Virus record (IMG/VR): IMGVR_UViG_3300023184_000029
Coordinates: 122,543 to 186,542 of that record
DNA from: a virus
Reading direction: 5' to 3' (one strand)
Length of the DNA stretch: 64,000 nt
A program made the position numbers and the translations under genes. Below are positions 1-10,700 of this stretch, piece by piece. The notes beneath the pieces were generated by a model. The model saw only the letters and a list, made by a program, of their open reading frames with translations. It made no database searches and had not been told where the DNA came from. Numbering within the stretch: the first letter of the stretch is position 1; each line of letters opens with the position of its first letter.

Positions 1-2
1 TT

Positions 3-419
3 TTTAGTACTCAGGTTATAGATTGGACAGATGACCAAAGAAATTTAGTTAATATTACAAAAATGTATGATAATATATATGAAAATGAACATTGTCCCCC
101 AGATTCTATTATTAATGACGATGATATGCTTGATGGTTGGATGATTCTGCAAAGAAGAAAAAGAGAAAAAGAGAAGACTCAGCAAAGCATAGATGAGCTT
201 AATCCTAATCTTAAAAACGCTAATGAGGTTTTCTTATTTGCTAATAATAATGAGTCTTATGAAGAAATTACTTCTTTGAATAGCGCTGAAGCTAGTGCTA
301 GACTTAAGGAAAAGATGAATTATATTAAAACAGCGGGAACCGTAGATGATAGCAAACTCCCAGACGTACAAAGAGAACTATTACAACAACGAAATGATAT
401 GCTTAAAAATAGGAAATAA
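3..419 (+). CDS. 3' part of a conserved phage protein upstream of the tape measure gene
   Basis: The frame is open from the first complete codon, so the gene begins upstream and only its last 138 residues are visible; the first ATG in the window is at 63, but the codons before it read as normal coding sequence. Visible features are an acidic stretch with DDDMLDGWMI, then a basic helix (RRKREKEK) and a Gln/Glu-rich helical tail. There is no signal peptide or membrane segment. It lies 3 nt before the next gene and three genes upstream of the tape measure, where long-tailed phages keep tail-completion proteins and tail-assembly chaperones. That role is inferred from position; I do not recognise a named family. 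Confidence 0.65.
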   Translation, partial: FSTQVIDWTDDQRNLVNITKMYDNIYENEHCPPDSIINDDDMLDGWMILQRRKREKEKTQQSIDELNPNLKNANEVFLFANNNESYEEITSLNSAEASARLKEKMNYIKTAGTVDDSKLPDVQRELLQQRNDMLKNRK

Positions 420-422
420 ATT

Positions 423-755
423 ATGAATAATATAGAAAGATTATTATCTAATATTGAGACTAGAATTAAAACTACTATGATAGGTTCATTAGCTAGATTT
501 GAAGAATCTTTTGATCACTTATGGGAAGAAGATACTGAAAAAGCTGCTATGTATTATAACTTATGGGAACAAACCAGAAATAATATTTTAAATAATGGCA
601 ATAATCAATTAAGAGCAGCCATTGATGAATTATCAGATTATCTTTATAATAATGTGAGGGTTCCTAACAATAAGCCTAAATTTGAAAATAAGTATCATTA
701 TAAGTTGTTTTTTAATAATCCGGACCATAAAAATAATAAAGGAGACAGAGAATGA
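423..755 (+). CDS. conserved small phage protein, possible tail-assembly factor
   Basis: A 110-residue, mostly helical protein starting MNNIERLLSNIETRI, with a TTMIGSLARFEESFDHLW core and a basic, Asn/Lys-rich C-terminus. No catalytic motif, signal peptide or membrane helix is seen. It starts 3 nt after the previous stop without a clear Shine-Dalgarno, so translation is probably coupled. Its end overlaps the next gene in an ATGA arrangement. Its place between two other small genes and the tape measure suggests tail assembly, but this is positional inference. The ORF is convincing from codon use and tight packing; the function is not. Confidence 0.6.
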   Translation: MNNIERLLSNIETRIKTTMIGSLARFEESFDHLWEEDTEKAAMYYNLWEQTRNNILNNGNNQLRAAIDELSDYLYNNVRVPNNKPKFENKYHYKLFFNNPDHKNNKGDRE

Positions 756-1618
756 AGACTAAGACTTTTAAAGTAGAAGTAGATACCAAGGAAAGAGAGA
801 TACTAGTTAAATCTCCGTCTTTAAATGATCAGAGAGAGGCCCAGAAGATATATAATCAGGCTTTTACCGACGCTATCAAATCAAAGAGCGTTGTACGAGC
901 CAAGCTGGATGATTTGCTACAAGATCAGGGACTATGGAATGATGAAAAACAGGCTAAGTTTTCTGAACTACAAAGAAAACTACTAGACGGAGAAAAAAGA
1001 CTAGCAAAGGGAGGCTTTAGTTTAAATGAGGCCAAAGACTTGGCTATTGAGATGAAAGATACTAGAGATCAAATTAGAGATCTTATTAGTGTCAAAACTT
1101 CTTTGGATAATCATAGTGCTGAAGGACAAGCAGATAATGCTAGATTTAACTACTTAGTATCAGCCTGTGTGGTGTATAACGATACTAAAGAGCCAGTTTT
1201 TAGTAATATGGAAGATTATCTAAATAGGGGCTCAGAACAAGTAGCAGCACTTGCAGCTCAGAATTTGGCTAATATGCTTTACGGTTTGGATAATGATTAT
1301 GAAAGTAATTTGCCTGAAAATAAGTTTCTAAAGAAATATAAATTTATTGATGACAAATTAAGAATGATTGATAAAAAAGGAAGACTGATTGATTCAGAAG
1401 GAAGACTGGTGGATGAAAATGGTAGATTCATTGATGATCAGGGTAATTTTATTGATAAGTTTGGTAACAGAGTAGATGCAGACGGAGAATATATTGTTGA
1501 GACACAACCGTTTTTAGACGAAAATGGAAAGCCTATTATTGATGAAGACACTAGTGATAAACCAGAATCAAATCAATCAGTATCTGAAAATACTTCAGAG
1601 GAAAACAAGACTGGCTGA
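752..1618 (+). CDS. tail-assembly-region protein with heptapeptide repeats
   Basis: 288 residues. The start overlaps the previous stop (ATGA) and has a good GGAGA Shine-Dalgarno about 7 nt upstream. Residues 1-205 are charged and helical, with a beta-like beginning (KTFKVEVDTKEREILVKSP). Residues 206-247 are six tandem 7-residue units of the type I-D-x-x-G-R-L. The tail is acidic. I know similar proteins, ending in the same D-x-x-G-R style repeats, from large phages next to the tape measure gene. With that position, a tail-assembly chaperone or tape-measure partner is the best inference. I see no slippery heptamer that would produce a frameshifted G/GT pair. A terminator follows directly. Confidence 0.6.
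   Translation: MKTKTFKVEVDTKEREILVKSPSLNDQREAQKIYNQAFTDAIKSKSVVRAKLDDLLQDQGLWNDEKQAKFSELQRKLLDGEKRLAKGGFSLNEAKDLAIEMKDTRDQIRDLISVKTSLDNHSAEGQADNARFNYLVSACVVYNDTKEPVFSNMEDYLNRGSEQVAALAAQNLANMLYGLDNDYESNLPENKFLKKYKFIDDKLRMIDKKGRLIDSEGRLVDENGRFIDDQGNFIDKFGNRVDADGEYIVETQPFLDENGKPIIDEDTSDKPESNQSVSENTSEENKTG
1367..1492 (+). repeat. six in-frame 21-bp (7-residue) tandem repeats
   Basis: Six consecutive units read IDKKGRL, IDSEGRL, VDENGRF, IDDQGNF, IDKFGNR and VDADGEY, exactly 6 x 21 nt. The DNA has diverged more than the protein pattern, so this is an old repeat under protein-level selection and not a fresh slippage product. The regular D-x-x-G spacing suggests a beta-turn or beta-solenoid-like rod. 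Confidence 0.85.
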
Positions 1619-1653
1619 TAATATTTATTTTTTATTATATCGATTATATACAG

Positions 1654-1692
1654 ATCCCTGTGCGCTACTATTGTGCATAGGGATTTGTTTTT
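1654..1692 (+). terminator. Rho-independent terminator before the tape measure gene
   Basis: A 12-bp stem with two G-U pairs (arms ATCCCTGTGCGC and GTGCATAGGGAT) encloses a 7-nt loop and is followed by TTGTTTTT. It lies between the stop of the heptad-repeat gene and the tape measure start. It should limit read-through from the small upstream genes. I see no convincing promoter between it and the ATG at 1724, so the tape measure may depend on partial read-through. Confidence 0.7.
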
Positions 1693-1723
1693 ATACATTT
1701 AAATTCTAAGAGAAATTTTATAT

Positions 1724-4700
1724 ATGTCATCAGCTTTTAATTTAACCGCACAGCTAAATCTTAGAGGACCATCTAATATTGGAAATATAGTTTCTAATAT
1801 TCGTAGACAGCTTGGTACTATCAATAGCACTGTTAATTTAACAGTTAATCCAAACGCCGTTACCGGAGTTGGAAGACTTAATGCTTCATTGGTAACATTA
1901 AATACCACATTAGCCCAGACACAAACATCAGCAAATGCCGCAGCATCAGCAATTGCTAATTTTGCTCAAGCATTTAATACCAATGCTGTAGGTAGAACTA
2001 CACAACAGCTTAATGCTGCTGTAAATACTACTAATAATTTATCTAGAGCCACTTCTAATACTTCTAGACAAATTCAGATGGCTCATTCAGAAATGGCAGA
2101 GTTCGGTAGACAATCTTATCTAGCTATTAGAAGATTTGCTGCATTTAGTATAGTAACAGGAGGTGTTTTTGCATTAACCAATGCTATTAAAGGAGGTATT
2201 TCTGCTTATGTAGATTATAATCAAGAACTGGTTAAACTACAACAGGTTACCGGAGGATCCGCAGAATCTTTGAAGGGTTTGGAAAAAGAGATTACGGGCT
2301 TATCAACAAACTTAGGAGTTTCTTCTGGAGAGTTAACAAAAATTTCGTCTACTTTGGCTCAGGCAGGATTGAGCGCTAGAGATACTGAAAGAGCACTTAA
2401 GGCTTTGGCTTTAAGCTCATTAGCTCCGTCTTTTGATGATATGAATAGAACGGTAGAAGGTTCTATTGCTTTAATGAGACAGTTTGATATTAGTGCCAAA
2501 GATTTAGAGGCTTCATTAGGCTCTATAAATTCTGTTGCAGCAAAATTTGCAGTAGAATCTAGTGATATTATTGCTGCTATTCAGCGTACTGGTGGTGTGT
2601 TTGCTGCTGCTAGTAGAGGAGTAAGTGAAGGTAAACAGGCTTTAAATGAATTTATTGCTGTATTTACTAGTGTTCGAGCCACCACTCGTGAAAGTGCAGA
2701 AACTATTGCTACTGGCTTAAGAACTATCTTTACTCGTATCCAGAGAGGTAGTACTATTGAAGCGTTGAAAGAATTCAATGTTAATCTTACTGACGCTCAG
2801 GGTAAATTTGTTGGAGCTTACAAAGCTATTGAACTACTATCCAAAGGTTTGAGTAGCATAGATCCTAGAGATTTAAAGTTTTCTCAGATCGTTGAGGAGC
2901 TTGGTGGTTTTCGTCAGATAGGCAAAGTTATTCCCCTTATTCAGCAATTCGGCACTGCACAAGAAGCTTTAGCAGTAGCTCAACAAGGACAAGGTTCTTT
3001 GGCTGAGGATTCTATTAAAGCACAATTATCTTTAGCAAATCAAATATCCAAAGTAAGAGAAGAATTTTTAGCTTTATTTAGAGATATCGGGGGCTCTGAT
3101 AGTTTTCAGCTTTTAACTAAAGGAGCGCTTGGTCTTGCAAGTGGTCTCATTAAATTAGCCGATGGTGCTAAGGGTGTGTTGCCGGTATTAGGTATGCTTT
3201 TAGCATTTAAGGGAGCACAGGCTGCTACACAATTTGGATTAGGATTCGTAGGAGCTATGAGACAAGGCTCTACTGGTAGAAGACGAGCTAGTGGTGGACC
3301 CATCAATAGATATGCTGCTGGCGGGCCTGTGGATGTGGATGTTGCATTAATGCCGGGAGAAACTGTGGTATATCCTGATGCTGTTAGTAGGATTGGAGTA
3401 TCTAGATTAAGACAATTAAATCATGCGGATAAAAATGGAATAGCGGGTAAAAGAAGAGGAGGAAGAGTCTCTAAATTTTCTAAAGGAGGATATGCTGAGG
3501 TTCCTGGGTCTGGTCGCACAGATAGTTTTTATACTCAATTACCAGAAGGAAGCTTTGTTATAAGAACAGATGCTACAAGATCTCTTGGAGGACCAGATGG
3601 AGTAATGGATGCTGCTAGAAATCATGCATTTGGCGGAGATGTACAAAAATTTGAAAATGGTTCGTGGAGAGAGGTGAGAGCACAGGTACGATCTGGCAGA
3701 GGGAGACCATCTAAAACTAAGAGTACAGTAGGACAGGCTGTAGAAAAAATAGAATCTACAACATACGATAGAAAAGGAAGATTTAAAACGGATTTTCCTT
3801 TTATTATCAGAGGATTAAATAGAAAAGGTACGAAGCAAAAAATCAATGAAGAAGCAATATTAAAGGGGTACCTAAACCAAGGAGTAAACGATCTCTCTAA
3901 AGCTATTGTTGATAAAACACAAGGAAATATAACTATACCAACCGGTAATATTAATATTCAAAATAAAGAAAGTATTTATGGAGGATTATTCGAGACAGCT
4001 TTATTAAAAATTAGTGGTCGGTCAAAAGATAAAAAAGATAATAATCAAGCTTTTGATTTTCCAAGAGGTATAGGGTCAGCTTTATCTCCTATTTTTAGTG
4101 GTATGCCACCTGATATATCTACTGATGTTAAAAGAACAGCAGCTGCAAATGCTGCTCTGAAATCCAATATTGCTAATAAAATAGCAAATGATATGGCTTC
4201 TAATAGGCTTCCTCAAAAACCAACGCCCGTTGGAGTAGTATCACTATCCCCAATGGATTCTGCTATAGTTTCTAAAATTTCAGGAGTAGAAGTAGATAGA
4301 TTATTGAAAACTAAACTAAAAATAAAAGAACAAAAAAACAAAAAGAAGAGAAATGCTAAACGTAGAGCTGATAGATACTATGATAATGCTTTAGAAAACG
4401 CTATTAACATGATGCCATATGCTATAGGTGGTATTGTTCAAAAGTTTGGGGTTGGAGGAGAAGCAGAGCCAGTAAGGCGTACTGTTGGAATTATTGATTC
4501 TGACTCATGGAAAGGGGACTCTCCAGATATTGCCGCAGCGATGAAAGAGCTTGGCATTACTAAGCCCGATGAATATAAAGCTTATATGTCAAACTTAGCA
4601 GCTCAAAAAAGACAATCTAATGGAGTACGAAAACTCAGAGTAGCTACCGCAGTAGCAGCTGCTGGCAAGACCCGTATTGCTTTTGGTGGAGCTAGAGGTC

Positions 4701-7700
4701 AAGAAGCAGATAATGCAACATTACGAAAAACAACCAGAACACAAATAAGAGTACCAAGTGATTTCGACAAATTAGGACCCACCGACGATATTGTTGATAC
4801 AACTTCAGTAGTTACCCCTAGAAATTTGGGTGCGTTAAGAGCTGCTGACAGAATACGAGTTATTTCAACAAGATCCAAAGAAAGTCAAGAGAAGGTTGTT
4901 GAGAATAGAGACACTAGAGACATTCTTGGAGCATCTGGACAAGTTGATCCAACTGGAACTAATTTTGGACAATATGATCGTGAAGCAAAATCTGTTAGTA
5001 AAGCACCAAAAAATAGCGGCCCAATGGAAGCGTTATTAGCAGCCACAGAAGTTTCCGGAATTGATCCTAAAAAAATTGTAACAACAGATTTAGCCACCGG
5101 AAAAAGAATCTCACCTCCAAAAGTAAGAACCCCTGATAAGATGGGTGTTATGACCGGTAATTTTGGTCCTACTACACCAGCCCATGTGGAAATGGCAAAA
5201 ATAGGGGCTAAACAAGCAGGAATCAAACGTGAAAATGTAGTCGCTATGGTTGCTAACGATGTGCCTATAGATCCATTTAATAGAGATCCAGAAGCAGAAA
5301 GAACAGCGTATCTTCCACAAAAATCTAAAACAGGACCTTCTAGATACGGAATGGCCCAAGCTGTTTTTGGAGCTGAAGGCTTTTCTGTTCATGCTATGGA
5401 GAGAGGATCGTCTCCAAATTCTATGCCCTATGCTTTTCAAACTGGAGAAGATACAGATACATATATAGTTCCTAGTGATAAAACTAAAAAATTTGAAATC
5501 GGAGGAAGTGATAAGCCAGAAACATCAAGATATCCTGGATACGATCCCATAAGAGTTTCAAGAACTTCTGGACCAACAGCAGGAATAAGTGCTACTCTTG
5601 CTAGAGAAGCTATTAATAGTGGAAATATTAGTGAGATACAAAAATATCTTACGCCAGCAGGGCTCAAATATATTGAACCACATCTATCTCTTCTGAGAGA
5701 AAGACCAAAACTATTAGACAGTATTCTCGATAGACTTCAAAAAGGCAAAGGTGCTACTGCGAGTAAATATTTAGCTACTCTTGAAGAATTAAAAACACTA
5801 CCAGCAAGAAAAACTAAAACTACACCACCTGAAGTAGTAGCGAAGATGGAAGCTAAGAGAGAAGAAAGAGAGAGATACAAAAAAAAACTATTCGGATTAC
5901 CATCCAGAATGTTACGCAGATTAGAATCTAGACAGGCAAGAGCTATCGGTGGATTAGTTCAAAAATTTGGAAGAGGCACGGACAAACCCATAAAGTCTTT
6001 TAATGAGATGGGCAAATCAGAGCTATTGAAACAAGCGGAAAAATTAGGGGTTTTTGTTCCTATAGATTTTCGTAGACTATTAGATTCAAGAGCTATTGGA
6101 TCTGAAGAAATTAGAGCTAAAGTTATAAAAGAATTAGAAGATCAAAGAACCATCATAAAGGCTGCACAAGAAAAAACTTCAACCAGAGCTAAGAAAAGAA
6201 AAATAGGTGTTGTAGGATTAACAGGAGAAAGTTCGTCTACTGAACTCACCACCCCTGGTTTAAAAAGCAAAAAAGGTGGGCGCGGTTTAACAGGCGTTCC
6301 GGCAACTTTAGAAACAGGGTCGTTACCATCCGATTTATCAAAACAAGTACAAGCTATTATTCGTAATCAAAGCGAAAGAATAGCAGCAAGAGTAGGAAGA
6401 TTGATAGCGACTAGAGCAGGATCGTCTCCTGTTACAGATAAAAAACAAATTAGAGCTATTGTTAGCAAACAATTGGATAATATCTCGGGGTTATTATTTG
6501 AGAGTGGGTTAGCAGTTGCAGGAGCACCATATGACCCAACAGAAAAAACCGGTCCAGATTTTAGTAGAGGTTTGGGTAAAAAATTAGGAGCTTTATTTGG
6601 TGTTGATCCTAAAGCAATGACAGACGCTACTAATCAAGCTGTAAAAGACGTGGCTAAAGCCAAAGTAACTAAAGGAACTTTTGATAGAGGTCGCAGAAAC
6701 GCTATCAGAACAAAAAGATTAGCTAGAAATTTTGGAGGCATGATTCAAACATTTGAAATAGGCGGACAGCCTTCTCTTAGCAGATCTTCTAAAGATAAAC
6801 GATTTGATCCTAAAAAATTAGCAGCTTTTCTAGGAGCACAAACTCCAACTAGCAATAAAGCAAAAGACTTAGCAGAACGATTAAAAGATTCTAGTTCATC
6901 AGCTATTAGTAAGCCTAATTATGAAGAATTATTAAAGGGATTAAAAGGATATGCTAAAGGAGGAGAAATACCAATAGTAGCCCAAGAGGGTGAATATGTT
7001 ATAAATAGAACATCGGCTAATCAGATAGGACGCCACAATCTAGATAAACTAAATATTGGAGGCAGGGTAGGACTAGATAACTTGCCAAAGTATCATACCG
7101 GAGGCATAGTTAGATATAATAAAGGGGGATCCGTACAGAAATTAGCTGTTGGCGGAGAGATAGATAATGCATTATCTGGAATGTCTAATAAAGACACTAT
7201 TAGATTAAGAGCTAGTATACAAAAAAACTCTCAAGCTTTTGAACAATTAGCTAAATTAGTTTCTGGCTGGAAAGTTGAAGATGTTGGAATGGCGATGAAA
7301 AGATTAGATCGCTCTTTAGAAAAAGGTGTGTCTCAAGCAGATGCTTTAGCACAAAGCGTGGTTGCTGGTACTACTAGTGCTGCTAGACAACCATCCAAAG
7401 CTAGAGGTCCAAATATTTTAGGAGGAACACCAGATACTAGAAATGCCGGGACGGTTGGTAGAACAGGAGATTTTAAACAAATAACGGGACTAAGTAACAG
7501 TAAAGGCCAGCCGCTTAAAGTCAATGGGCCCGGTGATGTTCAAGCTACTTTAGATAGGATAGCCCCAAAAATTACTGCTAGATTTAATAGATTAGGCTTT
7601 ACTACTGAAGCTACAGAAAAAGCACTTCTAGTTTTTAATACACAGGTTAGACAAACCGGGGATGCAAACCAAGCATTTAGAGCCGCTGTTCAGAGCGGCA

Positions 7701-10700
7701 AGGATTCTATGACTATGGTAGGTCGGACGGGAGTTGGTGCTACCGTTTCTGGTATGACAAGAGAGAAAGGATCGACCACTCCTGAGCAAAGACTAGCCAG
7801 GAAAAAGCAGAATAGAGCGGATGATAGATTCGGTATGTTTCAAGGAGCCACCATAGGTGGGTGGGCTGGTTTTGCGGCTGGTGGAGCTATCGGTGGATTA
7901 GCTGGGGCTCCGCTAGGAGGAGTTATTGGAGCTGTTGGAGGAGCCGTAGCAGGCTCTGAAAGAGGCAACCGTATAAGATCTATGCAGTACGAAGCAGGAG
8001 CAGACAAGCTTAAAGCCAGAGCTAGTAATATGGCTCAAGGAGGATCTTCAGGATCAGCGACATTAGCATTACTTAATAAGGCTATGAGTCCATTAGTATA
8101 TAAAGCAGCCCAAGTTAGTAGTGGTATGTCAAAATTGCATTTAGGAGCCGCACAATTATCTTCTTCTTTAAATAAAGGAGCATCAGCAGTAGTTTCGTGG
8201 GGTTCTGGTATTAAAAATTCTCAGGGGCCTATGGATGGTTTTAAGAAAACTGTAGGAGGAGTCGGTTCTTTACTTAAAAATTCTTTCTCCTCATTAGCCA
8301 AAGGAGCAGATGCCGCTGTTGGTAAATTAATGGGATTAAAGAAAGTAGATATTGGAGGGGGTAAACAAGGATGGAGAAGTGCTGCTGCTACTATGGGAGC
8401 AGATGGTGTTACCAGAGATGCTAGTGGTAGAAGAGCCAGGGGTTTTGGTGGAGGGGGAGGAGGAGGAAGAGGGGGTAGAGGAGGAGGAGGAGGTATGGGA
8501 GGTGGTATGGGTATGTATGGACTAAGCATGGGAATACCTATGGCCGCTCAAATGTTTGGTACTCAAGAAGCCCAAACAGAGACTCAAGCTTCTAATAATG
8601 CTTTTGTTGAACAATCTTCAAACGCTGTTGGAGGAGCTTTAGCAATGGCTACTATGGGAGGACCAATAGGAATTATTGCAGGATTAGGAACCGCTGCGGC
8701 TGGTATAGCAACAGCCTTTGTAACCGCTGAGAATGCTGTTAATGAGTTTGGAAAAAATAAAGCAGCAAAACAAATGGAACAGAGTAGTGAAAAAATATCT
8801 AATATTTTAACAGAAATTAGCAACGCAGGCGCTGCAACACCAGCTGCCCTTGAGCAACTTAAAACGGCTCTAGATTCTAGCACCTCAGCCGCTTTAACAT
8901 TTGCCGAAAAGAGCGGAACCAAAAAAGGTAGTTTTGTACAAGATATAGTTGGAAATAGTAATTTGGGAGCATTACTAGGATCATTAGAAGGAGCTACAGA
9001 TAATAATGATGCTCAAGGAGCTATTAATAGATCTCAAATTCTAGACAAAAAAGGCATATTTGCCTATTTGGCATCTGCTGGAGATAAAGATACAGAACTA
9101 TCGAATATTCGTGATCTTATTCCTGATATGGCAAACGATATATCTAAAAGCTTTGCTATACCAGCTGATAATATTAAGAAAGCTTTTGAACAAAGAACTC
9201 GTTCTGGAGAATCGTCAGCGAGTATAACGTCATCACCAGAATTTGCTAAACAAGCAGAGATTTTAGCAAGATCAAATCCAGAAGCAGAAAAACAATTACA
9301 ACTTATACAAGCAGACACAAGATTAAGTGAACAGGACAAAAGAGCCAGAAGAGAAAATATCATAGCTGCATATGGAAATGCTGCTGCCATGAAAGCTATT
9401 AAAACAACTGAGACTCAAATGGCAATAGAAGCTCTTGGTAAATCAGCTAGAAACTTTAGTTTTAGTTTAAAAAGAATGTTCAATAATATGGATATTGCTA
9501 TAGCAGCATCGTCTAATTCATTACAATCTTTATCAGAAAAACTAGAATTAAGTGCCGCTTCTGCCGGTGGCAATGCCAAAGTTGGTAAATCTAGTGAAAT
9601 ACAGAGTATGATAGACGTATTAAAAAATCCAAGAGGTTATTCTGACACTCAAAGATCTACTGCTATGAAGGGAGCCTCATCAGTATTTGGACCACAATCT
9701 GGTAATATGGAAAAAATGTTAAATTTGGGAGCAAATATTGAAGACACTTTAATGTCCACTATTAATAGTACATTACAAGCAAATAGCGGAGCTAATAATG
9801 AAGAAGTTGGAGCCAAAGTAGAATCTGCTGTTAAAGATAAATTAAAGAGTTTGAACTTTCCACCAGATCTGGCCAATAAATTAACAGGACAAGTACAAGC
9901 CGCTGTTAGTAAGATGAGAACTAGAGGAGACGAGAAGCTTGACTTTTCTAAGCTAATGGAGGAAATAGGACCACTAGCTAATAGTATAGAGAGTCTTAAA
10001 GGAGCCTCAGATTCAGCAATCAGGGCCTTAGAATTTATAAAGAATTCTTTTGATCAACTATCTGACGCTACTAATCAGATAACAGATATACAAGTACAAA
10101 ACAATAGTAGGCTTAGAAATGCTCAAAATATTTTAGTAACAGGCACAAGAAATTTAGATAGAGCATTAGGCAAAGACATAAAATTATCTGATACTAAAAC
10201 AGATTTCAATAATCAAACAAGAAGTTTCACCGGCGGAGCCACTGACCCTTCTGCTATTAGAAGAAATATTCAAAATCTAGAAACACAAAGAAATCAACAA
10301 CAAACAGGACTAGATCAGGCTAAAGCTTCTACTGATATGGGAGGAGTTCTAGCTTTCAGTGATGGTTTGGTAAAAACTAATAGCGCTATTAGAGAGAACG
10401 TCGCAGCATTAGAGCAACTAGCACAGAATGGAGATTTAGCATCTGCTGCATTAGATCAAGTTAGTAAAATACAAGCAAAGCAAGCAGCTGGAGTATCTAT
10501 TGTTGAAAGATTGGTGACTAGCACTCCTGGTGAACTTAATAATCTTAATCAAGCATTTAATAGACTCACCAATAATATGCAAGGAAAAGCTAATTTTGGC
10601 ACTAGTGCTGATCAGAGAAAAGAATCATTAGATGTTCTTAATATGATTATGCCATTTTTAGGAGATAAACAAGGAGGAGTTAAAGCTAATATTTTACAAT

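Noticed and set aside
1524-1709. Overlapping 61-codon frame as a frameshift product of the upstream gene (G/GT-type chaperone)
   Set aside because: No slippery heptamer is in the right phase. The frame runs through the terminator hairpin and encodes a Leu/Cys-rich peptide unlike chaperone extensions.
8221-8529. Poly-proline minus-strand frame
   Set aside because: It is the antisense of the poly-glycine stretch of the tape measure.
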